From: Tetrahymena elliotti 4EA
Taxonomy: Eukaryota; Ciliophora; Oligohymenophorea; Hymenostomatida; Tetrahymenidae
Reading direction: 5' to 3'
DNA length: 64,000 nucleotides
Assembly: GCA_000231825.2 (NCBI GenBank)
Contig: JH720293.1
Span: 2,895,480 to 2,959,479 of the forward strand
The notes beneath the pieces were generated by a model. That model saw nothing but the letters and a program-made list of their open reading frames with translations, was not told where the DNA came from and searched no databases. The position numbers were made by a program, and so were the translations under genes. Positions 37,729-49,368 of the stretch are shown one piece after another (the first letter of the stretch is position 1; the number at the start of each line of letters is the position of its first letter).

Positions 37729-40026
37729 TCATGATGACTAATTTTTTTAATCAAGAATGGAAGAAAACGCAAGTGGATAGAAGTATTTAGTATTTTTGAG
37801 TTAGTTTTATTTTATTTACTCTTTGAGAAACTAAAAATTTTCAATTTCTTATTGCTTTTTTAACTCGTTAATTTGATTTTCGTAGTTGTTTTAAGCTTCA
37901 TTGTATTTTTGACAGGCTTTAAGTTATATTTTATCATAGTCGATAAAACTTTTTAACTAGATTTCTTTTTTTTCTTCAATTTATTGAGTAAGAAAGTCTC
38001 TTAGCTAGTTTTTTAACTATTTTTTATAGTTTTCTTGATCTTTAATCTCTTTTAAATTACATTCAGCATATTCATCAACATTTAACTTCATATATTCTCT
38101 TTCTTCCTCTTTCTTTTTTTTATCTCTAATTTTTTGATGACTTTCAGCCTATTTTTTCAAAAACTCTTAAAGTTCTTTCTGTCTTTATTAGTTTATCTTC
38201 AATCTTTATTCCTCTTGTTCATCTAAATAATTAGTGTAATTTTCCATATAAAGCTTGTCTTTTTCTTTTTCATCAGCTTTCATTTTGGCTTTTTTATTTT
38301 CTTTTTAATATTCATTTATTGCCTTTTAGTAAAATTTTAATTCATTTTTCTTCCTTTGAACAACCTAATCTTATTCTTCTTATAATTCTTTTTAATATTT
38401 TTCAGTAACTTCAGTTTAAATATTCAGCTTTTTATTTAGAACAGACTATCTATCATACTCTTTTTGTGTAAGCTCTTTTTATCTAGCTTATTTTATAGTT
38501 TAATTAATCTCTTTATTGTGCCTTTCTCTTTACTCCTATTCTTCTATAATTTTTTAGAAGACAATAAACTCCTTACCTTTCTAAATCTCCTCCTTTTTAT
38601 CAATTTATTTCTAAACAATTTATAGATCATAACATTCTTTTAAATACTTTTATATTTCTTTTTTTCTAAGCTTTTATTATTATTCTTCTTAAGCTAACTT
38701 TTCTGCATTTTTTTTTACATTTTCTGCATAATTTATATCAATATACTATTACTGAGAAATAGTTTCCAATAAATTTCCTTTTTATTTATTGTAATCGAAA
38801 CCTTTAACTGTTTCATATGAGGTAATTTAAGAAAAAGAATCCTCATCACTCTCTTAGTTGCTTTAGACTGATTCTATATTTCTCTTTTGCTTTATAATAT
38901 TACCTTTAATCTGATGCTCTTATCTAATAGTTTTTATTTCTTCGAACTTATCCTTCCATTCATTCTAATTCTAATATTTAATTTATTCAATATCTTTATT
39001 TTAAATTTTATCCAGGTATGACCAATATGAATTTTTATTAGAATTTCCAATAGATATTCCTAGTAAATTCACTTAATTTCTTTGCAATCCCTTTATATTT
39101 TCATCTAGTTAAATTTATTATAGCTTTCTTGCTTTTTTAGAGTTTTCATCAGATTATTAAGCCTCACTTTAATTACTTAGAGATAAATCTGTGCTGCATT
39201 TACTTTATTTAGATTATTCTTCTTAAAATTTTCCTTTGTTGAAGTTTTAACTAGAAGAATTAGTTTTAATTTATAACAATTTATTAGAATTATTTTATTT
39301 TTAGGTATCATTTAATGGTGGCATTCTTTTATCTTGTAAAGGACTGAGACTTCTATTTACTTTTTTTAAAATTGATTTTATTCCTACAGATTACATAGAT
39401 TGTTAGTGTAAGCTTTAAAGATCATGGGATGATACTATCTATTTATTATCGTTTTCTTTTACTTGAATGCCTTTAATTTTACTTGTATCATTTTAGCAAA
39501 TTATTTATCTAGAAATAGTAGAATTATTCGAGTTTCCTTCTTTAAATGAAGATAAAGTTGATAAATTTTACGGCGACAGAGATTTACCAGTTCTGTAATT
39601 AGGATTAAGTGGAGGGTAATTTACTTTCTTTACCTAATTAAATTTATTCTCTCTAATATTTTCTAATGAACCCTATGATTTCTAATCATTAAAACTTGTG
39701 CTTGTAGGTGATTAGAAGCTACTTTAAAGCTTAAAAAGAACAGTTTACTTTTTAAAGCTTGATTGTTGTAGAGCTAATTCTTTAATAATATTCTTTAGCT
39801 CTTTCAAATTAAGTTCATTTATTTTACTATCTAAATTAAGCATATATTCTTGTACAGAATTTTTAATGGTTTGTTCATCAATTTAAGGATAATCTTTCAC
39901 AAATTTATCAACAATTACTGAAAAAAGTTATTTCCTATTCATTAGTTTATTTGAATTATCTGATTTAGATGTTTATTGTGACAGTGATTGTGGAGGACTT
40001 CTTGATGAAATTGATCTTAGACTCAT
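37729..40026 (-). CDS. coiled-coil protein, unrecognised
   Basis: Single minus-strand open frame of 765 aa from ATG at 40026 to TGA at 37729. The N-terminal 130 residues start MSLRSISSRSPPQSLSQQTS and contain helices such as VDKFVKDYPQIDEQTIKN. The middle is Ser/Asn-rich with basic patches. The C-terminal 450 residues are dominated by Lys, Glu and Gln with regular Leu/Ile, a long coiled coil (for example NNYENQINELKKQQEIENF near the end). No motor, kinase or membrane segment is seen. Such proteins are common in ciliate basal bodies and cortex, but nothing here proves that role. In-frame TGA is absent in the parts I read through, supporting a single exon. Confidence 0.75.
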
Positions 40027-40770
40027 AATTTCTAAATTAAAATCTATTTTTTTAAATTGAATGAAAGAAAAACCTTTGATTTTTAATCTCTACTTTAATT
40101 AATAATGCTTTTGATATTCAAACAATACAGCTATTAATTCTAAATTACAGATACATTTATTCTACTTATCTATAATTATAAATAAACTATCTTCTTTGAT
40201 TTTGAATTAATTATTTAAAACATTGAATGAATTACAAAAGATTTACTAACATTTTTTGACTATTTATTTGCTTTTTCAAATAAAATTATTCAATTTTAAA
40301 ATAATTTTCAAAATAAATGACAAAATTAAAATCTTTCAAAAAATATTTTTTAAGTTTGATTAAAAAGCAACACAATAGATTAACAAATTAAAATTATCTC
40401 TTAAAACATAGAGAGTTTTTTTTTGTTAGATTTTAAAGTTAAATTAATGTACTATTCAAATTTTTATTATTTATTTGAATTTATTCATGCAAAGGATATC
40501 AATAATTAAGAAATTAAATCTCCCACTCTATTTACGAAATCTAATTATTGTAATGTCTTTGTTTAAGGTTTAAGAATTGAAAATATACATATGGGATTAA
40601 TAAAATATATAACTTTCAAAGGTTAAGGTGTTTTTTTTACTATTTTATAATAACTATTACAAAAAATATATTAATTCGGATATATTATCACAAATAAAAT
40701 ATTATTTTTATTAAAGACAAAGAAAATTGTAAGAAATAAAATTCAATAAATTTTATTGAATCTTTAATTT
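40027..40770. other. intergenic, upstream of coiled-coil gene
   Basis: Between two minus-strand genes: promoter side of the coiled-coil gene and 3' side of the MFS gene. It is AT-rich and no gene was seen. Confidence 0.6.
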
Positions 40771-42243
40771 TCAATACTAATTATTTATTATTTTCATTTC
40801 TAGTTATTAACCTGGAGTAGGTGTTTCTGAATCATGCACAATATGTTTATCATCATGGACATAGTGAGCATGACCTTATTTATCCATAACTTTAAATGGG
40901 ATATGATCGAGCTAACGACCACGAGTACAAAAAGGGAATGTATAGGAAGAAATCATAGCAAATAAACTTGTAAAAGTAAAAACTAAGAATGGAGAATATA
41001 GATCAACATCAATAAGAGTAAATATTAAATATGGTATCAAAGTAGCTCCTACCCTACCTATTCCTCCACACATACCAAAACCTACAGTTCTAACAATTGT
41101 AGGATAGACTTCAGTACTGAAGGGATAAAGCATTGCATAACATTATTTCATAAAAAATCTAGCTACAGAAGTCAATAAAGATAAGTAACTTCCACCCCCT
41201 TAGAGGTAACAAAAAAAATGGAAAACCATTGATAAACCAAAACAAATAGTTAAAGAGTTTCTTCTTCCTAATAGTGGATGATCTACTATATATGCTGAAA
41301 GGAATATAGAAGGCGCTTCTCCTAATATCGTTATGAAATAGCTTCCAAAAGTTTTTTTTGATTAACCTAAAATAAAAGGCATAATAACTAATTATCCAAA
41401 ATACATAGCATTTTCCATAAACCAACATATCCACATTCTAATTGTAATTCCTTTTAAATCATCCTAAAATAATGCTAATATACTTGCTTGATGTTCTTTA
41501 TTATAAACTTAAGAAGACCATGCTTTCAAGTTAGCTTTTTCTTCTACTGACAATTCCGAAGCATTTGAATCATTTATTTTTATAATTCTATCTATAATAG
41601 TAAAACCCTCTTCATGTTTACCTGCTGCAAGTAAAAAACGAGGGGATTCGTATAAATAAATGGTAGAAGCTATATATACAAATAGTGAAGAAAAAGAACT
41701 TAAAATCATCATCAACTTCCAATTTCCTGATGTGAAGCTATCTAAGCAAATCATAGCTAAAATACATCCAACTAATTTTCCAACACTTACAAAAAAATTC
41801 AGAAAAACTAATCCTTTGCCTCTGTATTAAATAGGAATAATTTCACTAAGCATTGATGTAGTTAGTGGAAGAGAGAATCCATATGTAAATCCATATAAAA
41901 TTCTCACAAAACCCATAGAACCAACTGACTTTACAAATGCAAATGTATTACTAATTACAAATAATGCTAATGAACTATACTAAATAGCTACTTTTCTACC
42001 ATACCTATCTGCAATACTGCCTGTGCAACAGGAGCCTAAGGCAGTTCCTAAATAAAATAAACTAGTTAAAGTAGCAACTTCTGCTGATGAAATATCCCAT
42101 TCAGCTTTTATGATAGGATTTATAAAAGACATTAAAACTAATTGGACTCCATCATTTAAATCTACCATGACTAATATTGCAATAGCAATATACTAATATT
42201 TACCTAGCTTAATTCTATAATTTACTAAATCGTCAAACGCCAT
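40771..42243 (-). CDS. MFS transporter (sugar/organic-ion porter type)
   Basis: Single-exon minus-strand gene of 490 aa. It begins MAFDDLVNYRIKLGKYQYIA and shows about twelve hydrophobic segments. The loop 2-3 signature is GSIADRYGRKVAI (Asp near residue 79). After helix 4-5 comes SEIIPIQYRGKGLVF, the family motif ExxPxxxRG, and after helix 6 the motif YESPRFLLAAGKHEEG (usual form ESPRWLL), both typical of the sugar/organic-cation branch including SV2-like transporters. A second motif pair is seen in the C-terminal half: STEVYPTIVRTVGFG (usual ExxPTxxR) and LLGRR. The tail is His-rich (HAHYVHDDKHIVHD). Substrate cannot be deduced. Family length is about 450-550 aa, so it is complete. Confidence 0.9.
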
Positions 42244-42720
42244 TTAAAATGCTTATACTAAATACTATAAATCTACTTTCTAATTCCTCTACTTGATTAC
42301 TCTTTTATTATATTACTAATAAATATCCCTCTTGCTTATTGAAATTTAAGCTTATTTATTTTTTTGTTTAATCTTTTAATTAATGATCTCAAATTTATCT
42401 TTTTTGTTTAAGATATTAATTATCAAAAATGATTAGCTTTTGTTAGGACTACCTAGATCAAATTTTTATCACTTAAGATATGTTCACTTAAAACTCCTAA
42501 AAAATATGCCTTTTTCTATGCAAATTTCTGGAATATTTTGTTACATCATACTTTCAGTTTTTTTGATGTAATTTTATGAAAGTATTTTTAATCAACTAAA
42601 AATCACTCTAAATTCAATTCAACAAAACCAATATTTTAAATTTAGCAAACTAAGATTATTTATTAAATCAAAAAAAATTTAATTTAAGAATAATAATTTT
42701 CAAAAAAGTGAAAGTTAAAA
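42244..42720. other. divergent promoter region
   Basis: AT-rich DNA between the MFS gene start (-) and the next plus-strand gene. No motif recognised. Confidence 0.55.
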
Positions 42721-43328
42721 ATGATAGGAGGTTTGAATTAAAAGCACCAATTAATATAATTTTCAGATTAAGAAATTAACTCAGCCTTTTAGTCATTTTA
42801 AAGGAGAATGGCAGAATATTCTCTTTTTTAAATAAGGAATAAGGCTGTTTATCTAAACTCTCATTCTGATGATGAAGATGATGAAGAAAATGAAGAAAAT
42901 GTATAGTAACATTAAAAGGTAAATTATCAATAATAGAAAACCAAAACTTAGTCTGATGATCTCCTCATAATCGATAATCCTAATATGAAAAAAAATAAAG
43001 GTATTTTTAAATTTTTAGATTTTCATTTTAAAATTTTAAATTCAACATAGAAAAAAAGCACAAAGAGCTCGCAAAATCATCTAAAACTTATTTTGAAAAT
43101 AAAAATGAACAAGTTATCCCTACTTAAGTTGTTTAAAATGGTGCTAGAAAAACAATTCTAGCTTAAAATAACTAACCTCAGAGCAGTAAGCATAAATTAT
43201 ATATAAATCATTTTATCTTTAAAATTTTTTAATTAGTTGATCATTTAGAAAGCTTAAATAAGAGACTCTTTATTGATCAGGACAAGTACTCTCAGAAACC
43301 TTGTGCTAGAAAGTCAAACATGCTATGA
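42721..43328 (+). CDS. small acidic/basic protein, unrecognised
   Basis: Three exons, 42721-43000, 43051-43185 and 43237-43328, give 168 aa. The product starts MIGGLNQKHQLIQFSDQEIN. It has an acidic run (SDDEDDEENEEN), a basic stretch around KKNKEKKHKELAKSSK and a Lys/Arg-rich end. Introns of 50 and 51 nt have consistent phases and normal GT...AG ends, which supports real coding. No domain or membrane segment is seen, and composition suggests a disordered, possibly nuclear protein. A second ATG at residue 30 (MAEYSLFQIRNKAVYL) could be the true start. Confidence 0.55.
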
Positions 43329-43622
43329 AAAAGCTATTTTTTGAAAAATGAAAACTAACTATATTTTTATTAAAAACATAGCATAAATATAAATTGATGT
43401 TTTTATTAATTTATCTAAATGCATGACTGTCATTTATTTGTAAAAATTTTGTTAAATTTGTTGTTTATCTTGCTAAAAAATAAATATTACTGGAAAAATA
43501 TAATCAGCTTTAAAACATAATAATAACAATAAAATTAAAATAAATATTTAAAGCAATAAATAAATATTTAATTATTACAATAAACCAACAAACTAATAAG
43601 ACTTTTTTTTCAGAATTTTCAA

Positions 43623-44480
43623 ATGCAATAAGCGCGCTAGATAGATTTTAACTTGGGAATAAAAAAATTTAATGGAGATGTTAATCAGTATACTAATATG
43701 CTGTTAACTTTTGACAAAGTGACAGTTGATGATAGCTTATCAAAAATATACATTTCAATAAATAGGGATTAATAAAACTTATAATAAACCCTTAGAGAAG
43801 TAAATAATTTATAATAAAGCTCTTAAACAGTCTAAGCAGTTGGATTAAGCTACTGCTGTGGAGAATTCGCTAATTAAATAAATTCATTATTAGGGGTTAA
43901 AGATTTTTTGTTTCGCTCATTGATCCTTTTAGATAAATTTGTAGAAAAAGTTTTATAATTTAAGGATGAATTGAAGCAACTCTCTAAGAGAGACTTTTTT
44001 GATAATACTCAAATCGCTAAAGGAATCCAGCATGACATACGCCTAACTATTATTAGCATGAATGAAGAATAAAATCAGCTTCATCAGTCAAGGATGCTTC
44101 AATATTCTTAAAATTTCTATCTAAATAATTCATATTCTTAGCAAGGAGCTAATTTACTTCTGAATTAACAAGAAACGATAGAATAATAAAATCAAAATTA
44201 TTCTTATTTTATGAATCTAAATAAAGAAAAGGAATAAATTAAGAATAACATCAAAATGGAAGCTAAGTCATTAAATGCTAGTAGAGTTTATTATCCAGAT
44301 AACCATGTAGCCTAATCAATAAGAGTTATTCCAAATTAAATTTAATTCGAAGAAGGTTACTCAGATTAGTAGATATATGACATTCCTTAATAAAAAAGAT
44401 ATCAATAGAATTTTTAAAATGAAAAAGTAGTTAAAGAGGAGGATGAAGAACAAGAAGATTGTAAATGCAATATATTTTGA
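43623..44480 (+). CDS. helical protein ending in a possible CaaX box, unrecognised
   Basis: Single open frame, 285 aa, from ATG 43623 to TGA 44480. It begins MQQARQIDFNLGIKKFNGD. A middle region GVKDFLFRSLILLDKFVEKV is followed by a Lys/Glu/Gln-rich helical region (LQFKDELKQLSKRDFFDNTQ). The tail has an acidic cluster (EEDEEQEDCKCNIF) whose last four residues, CNIF, fit a CaaX prenylation signal, with a neighbouring Cys that could be palmitoylated. Prenylation and a membrane-peripheral location are inference from those four residues only. No GTPase motif is present, so it is not a Ras/Rab protein. It lies 295 bp after the preceding gene on the same strand. Confidence 0.65.
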
Positions 44481-44940
44481 TGATTAAAAATCATAATTGA
44501 AATTTTTTTTTTACTAAAGTTTTAAAATTATAAAGATTTTATTTTATCAAAAAAGAGCCATTCATAATTAAAATTACTTTTAATCTTTAATAATAAATTT
44601 TCAATTTAAATAAAATATCTTATGTTTTATATTAATAACAAAGATCTTGTTTGAAAAATGTTAAATTATACATATTTAATATTAATAAGATATTTATTAA
44701 ACATGAAAAAATATTTTAATTGTGAATCGTTTTTTGCTTTTTGCTTAATAGTTTTATTTTATTTTTAAAAATATTTTCTTGATAAACGCAAATAATAAAT
44801 CTATCTAAATCATAAACTCATATGATTTTCAATATTCAATTATGAAAAATGCAAAAATTATAATTTAATAAGCAAGTTTAATTTTATAGAGCATTTATAC
44901 TAATTATAAACTATTTATGATGCGATAGGATTAACTAAAT
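44481..44940. other. intergenic, no gene seen
   Basis: AT-rich spacer, no coding signal recognised. Confidence 0.55.
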
Positions 44941-45378
44941 ATGCAAACAAGCAATGTCAAAACAAATCCTTAAGGGATTTTCTAATACCATCTAAAACTA
45001 TACTTGACTATCTAGAAAAATCATTTATTCCTTCTTCTTTTGCTTTTTATAATGGCTTAGAAATATTTTCATGGATAGTAAAATAATAGACCTAACTCAT
45101 GTTAAAGCTACAGTAGAATCCTACAAAACTACCTCCTAAAAACTAAGACAACTTTAATAGATTGTGTTACATTTATCTCCTTTTTTTATCTAAAGATTAT
45201 TTTAATATCTTTGTTGATTTATTTAATGTAATTATTCAATTAACTTTTACTAATGTTTATGACTTCAATAGGATTTTTGTTTGGTGCTACTATTTTTTCA
45301 AAATATTATACATTCTAAATTACTTTAATTATTCAAACTTTAAAATAATACAAAAGCATAAAAGTAGCTAATTTTTGA
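44941..45378 (+). CDS. possible small membrane protein, unrecognised
   Basis: Open frame of 145 codons from ATG 44941 to TGA. The product starts MQTSNVKTNPQGIFQYHLKL and has hydrophobic stretches (LFLLLLLFIMA, then FISFFYLKIILISLLIYLM and LLLMFMTSIGFLFGATI), so a membrane protein is plausible. With only TGA as a stop, frames of this length arise by chance fairly often in this genome, and no family is recognised. It could be an exon of a larger gene with the next entry. Confidence 0.3.
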
Positions 45379-45421
45379 TAGCAAGCCTATTTCTAATATA
45401 CAAGTTAAAAATTCTACTAAA

Positions 45422-45915
45422 ATGGTTGTCTAGTAAACCTTAAAACTGCAAATTAAATCAATTACTCATAAAAATTTTAACTAATTTTACTTTTAAATAT
45501 TTGCTGATAGCTTGATAATTGACAATGCTGTAACCATAAATCAAGAAAAAATCAATATTAATTTTTGGTTAAAGGGTTTTATATCAATTAATTGTTTAAA
45601 AATTTTCAAAATATTATTAAATCTTCAAATAAAAAAGATTTTATTTTAAAATCTAATTTTGGTAAGTTAGTGAATGAATTATTTTTAATTTTAAAGGAAG
45701 AAATAATAGTACTTATAAAATTCTAAAAAACTCAAAAAAAAGAAGGATTTATTTATTTTAAAGGACATTGTTAGGATTTGTCATTCTATTTATTTACATA
45801 TAGTGAAACTACCAATTCTACTTTAAATTAACTAGTAATGATTATATGTAAGTTTATGAATTTATAAATAAGTAAGATTTTAAAATAATTTATTGAAAGA
45901 ACACCATTAAATTGA
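45422..45915 (+). CDS. possible small protein with a very short intron, unrecognised
   Basis: Two putative exons, 45422-45661 and 45697-45915, joined by a GT...AG gap of only 35 nt give 152 aa. The start is MVVQQTLKLQIKSITHKNFN. The second part contains KKEGFIYFKGHCQDLSFYLF. Both flanking frames are open and in phase, and the donor GTAAGT is strong. However, the intron is shorter than any other in this window and no domain is recognised. It may form one gene with the open frame at 44941-45378. Confidence 0.35.
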
Positions 45916-46050
45916 ATTTTAAATATTTTTAATTTTTTCATTTTATATTCTTAGTACTTTTTAAAAGTATTTTAAACTAATTTACAATATTAAAATAAAA
46001 TTCAATTTAAATTCAAAAAGTTTTTCTTTTAGATGAAGACAATCAAAAAT

Positions 46051-46897
46051 TCATTCATCAAAATCTTCTTCTTCTTTCTCATTTAGATTAAAAACATCTT
46101 CATTATCTACTTCTCCATCTTCGTAATCTTCAAGTTGCTATCTCTTTTTTCTTTTAATTTCTTTATCTTACTATCTACCTTTTTAATAATCATCATCTTC
46201 ATAATATTCGCTTTCTTCCTTTTTATTTCTAGTATTTTTTATTAATTCTGGATTTCTCATAAAGAGCTCGATTGGCTATTTGCCTCTCTATTTTACTGCT
46301 TTTTTCATTTTATCATTGATTTCATTTAATTCTTTAGGATCATCATTTCTTTTTGTAGGATCTTCTTTAAATCTTTATTCATCTTTTAGAGTATAAGGAT
46401 CATCTACTCTTTTTTTAATAATTGAACCACATAAAAATGGTCTCAATTACAAATTCTTTTATGTTTTGGATTTGCTAAGCATTAAGAAGCCTTAACTCTT
46501 AGTAGCAGAATAAAAAACAGATTATCTAGAGTTTTATACTATGAATCCTCTCCATGCCTAAATTTTTGCATCAGATTTAGTTGAATTTTTAGGAACTTGT
46601 TTAACGTCTATACAATAATAATTTTTTTTATCGCTGGTAGACCTATCTGTATTTTCTGGAACTCTTTCTATTACGAAAGGTTAGTTTTCTTTGATTTCAT
46701 ATTTCTCCAAAAATAATGCATGTAGGCCTTACTCATCAGGAAAATTTTTAAAATCAATCTTTGTTTCCCTAACTACCTTTTTATATTTAAAGATTTTTTA
46801 ATTTTATTTTAGATCTCATATTATATATGAGAATTTTTAATACTGGGTTAGTATTGATTTCTCTTTACTAGATTATTGTGTCAAAATTCTCTATCAT
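46051..46897 (-). CDS. charged protein with acidic C-terminus, unrecognised
   Basis: Minus-strand exons 46844-46897 and 46051-46776 (67-nt intron) give 259 aa. The long exon is clearly coding. It has a folded-looking region (VVRETKIDFKNFPDEQGLHA, KNYYCIDVKQVPKNS, AKIQAWRGFIVQNSRQSVFY) followed by a Lys/Arg/Asp/Glu-rich tail with KRKKRQQLEDYEDGE and an acidic end. The composition suggests a nuclear or RNA/chromatin-associated protein. I compared it mentally with Leo1, Paf1 and TFIIF-alpha and found no convincing match. The first exon (MIENFDTIIQQREINTNP) is a guess based on splice phase, because the long frame lacks an early ATG; the true start may be further upstream. Confidence 0.6.
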
Positions 46898-49368
46898 ATT
46901 TACAAGTTATTCTTTACTTATTCTAAATAATATTTAACCTTTATTTAATAATCTTTCTAAATATTGTTTGATAGATTTTTAATAATACCAAGTGATAATA
47001 TAAAAGCGATTTATTGTTTTATTAAAAGATAGACACAGTACAAATAAGATATTCAAAAACAATTTCATAATCAAAAAATTTCTAAGCAAATAAAATAAAT
47101 AAATTTTATATCAAAAATAAAAGTACATCAAAAATAATAAATATTTATCATATGAGAAGTAAATTAGAATTCTTAAAATTTTTTTATTTATTTAAAAATA
47201 GATTAATGAAATTTTTTTTCAATTTAAACGAGGAAAAATATTCTATTAAATCTTAACATTTCTTTTAATTTTTTAACAAATGCCAAATTCAATGTTTGCA
47301 TAAATTTTCATTCATACATACTTGTTCCTCCTCCCCTATAAAAATAAAAATTTATTTTATTATTTTATTTTAAGATTGAATATATCAAAATATATTTAAG
47401 AACAACCTTTTGAAATCTATTCTTTTAAAAAAACTTAATAAAAAGAAAATATTTTTCTCTCTACAAAAAAGATAATTTTCTTTTCAAGAAAAAATTAAGT
47501 CCCTTCATATTTAAATTAATAAAAAGAAATCTATCCAATTAAATTTGTTAATTATATGTTATATTTAAAAAGAGAATAGAAAGTATTCAGAAAATATTCT
47601 TTTATTAAAAAGAAATTTAAAAGTATTAAATCAAAATTGTAAATATTAAAAGAACTGTTTTAGGAATTAATATATTTCTCAAATTAAAAAGATGGTAATA
47701 AGAATTTTCTGTTGATCACATTGTTTAGTATAAATTATTAAGTAAAATAAAGTTTTCTAAAAAGTAATAACAAAGTAAATAATAATGAATTAATGATGAT
47801 AAATAAAACTGATATAAATTTAGATGAGATTCATAAAAAAATAGCATTTTTAGTTCAGTAAATATAAGTTAGTAACTATGTCTCAATTATTTAGTATAGA
47901 AAAATTCCTAAGAAAATTAATATTGGTAGGATTTATATAATTAAAAATAACAAACTATTCAATAACTCAACATACTTCAAAAAAACATTAATTTACAATG
48001 ACTTTATAAAAATCCTCCAACATGTATTAATTTTAATCATATTTTAAAATAAATTTTATGAGATATTAGTAGATAGTCTATTCTTTTAATTCGATTTTAC
48101 TGATCGAAGTTAACTTGATAGTAAAATATTACTTTATGTATCTTTTAAGATCAAGTAATTTAAAAATGGGCTTGATATAAAAATGTTTAATTTTCATCGT
48201 AGCCATGGTTTTAGAAATTAAATTAGAAAATATTTTAAAAGGTTTTTAATTATTTTAGTATGGTAATTAATCTACTTTGATAGATCCTTGCTATTGAAAT
48301 GGTAGTAAAAAATCTAAAAATGTTTATTTATCATTTGATATAAAAACATATTCTAAAAGTAATGTTAGAAATAATCTTTGAATATTTTTATTATTTTTTA
48401 TTCATTTTTATAGTATATTTTTTATAAGATTTTAGGTTTTTTAATGAGATATTTAAAGCTATTTTTGATATTAATGATACATGTATCTAAGCTACATAAA
48501 AAATAAATAAATTAATGATTCGTCAATTTTACTGGAAATATTTTGCTAATTTTATGATTTAGAAATGCAAAAATTACTGCTATTGGTTTTCTTATGAGCA
48601 AATCACTTTAATTACAAAATTAGAAATAGGATAAAATATAAAATATTAAGCATTATTATTAATAAAATGAATTTTCGTAATAATAATAATATATTTATTT
48701 TTATATTTAATTTCAACGTTGAATAGAGGTGTAGTCTTCTTCATCCTGAAAAGATAGTGGTCAATAAATTAAATTCCAAAAATCAAAAGGCTATTGAAAA
48801 TTAAAAACTAGGCTGAACTATTTTACTCAATTTTTAAAATAATATCGAACATAGGGATACTAAAACAACTAATCTAATAAGTTTTAGATATAATCTCTTG
48901 GTATAATAATTACTTTGATAAGATTGGTGCTAACTAAAAAATAACTCAATCTAGTTTAATTTTTCTATTAATTTATTTATTGATTGACTGATGGATTCAA
49001 TTATTGATTGATTAATTATTTATTTATTTATGTATAATAAATGTTTGCTGGTATATTAGTGATAAGAAAGGTGATGAGTTATCTATATAAACACATCGAA
49101 TATATAGGAAATAATTCCAGCACATATGAAAATTAATAAAAATTAAATTAATCAAAACAATAATTAAAAAGGAAAACACTGACTTTTAAGAAAGCATATA
49201 TAATATTAATAAAAAATAAAGGTAAAAATCAAACCCTTTAAGAATTAATTAAAAGCTGACCAATAGTTTATTGAAAAACTATAAAACAGAACTTATTTTC
49301 CATTTATTTCTTCAGCTCACAAAGAAGGTAGATCAAAGCATCAGTGAAAAAAGCACAGCACTATTTCT
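46898..49368. other. long intergenic region upstream of kinesin
   Basis: About 2.5 kb of AT-rich DNA between divergent genes. The only notable coding candidate is the open frame at 47793-48338, listed separately. Short T/G-richer simple sequence (tgattgatt units) lies near 48970-49030. The final part should contain the kinesin promoter. Confidence 0.5.
47793..48338 (+). CDS. possible protein of 181 aa, unrecognised
   Basis: Open frame from tandem ATGs at 47793 to TGA at 48338. The product starts MMINKTDINLDEIHKKIAFL and is Ile/Lys/Phe-rich, with a more specific-looking stretch FDFTDRSQLDSKILLYVSFK and MFNFHRSHGFRNQIRKYF. It is isolated and has no recognised domain. In an AT-rich genome with one stop codon a frame this long can be chance, so I treat it as tentative or as a decayed gene. 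Confidence 0.3.

Noticed and set aside
41159..41434. Minus-strand frame starting MDMLVYGKCYVFW
   Set aside because: It is an alternative frame inside the MFS transporter, whose correct frame carries the family motifs straight through.
46051..46776. Identity as Leo1, Paf1 or TFIIF-alpha
   Set aside because: Charged tail and size fit loosely, but none of the conserved core motifs of those families could be aligned.
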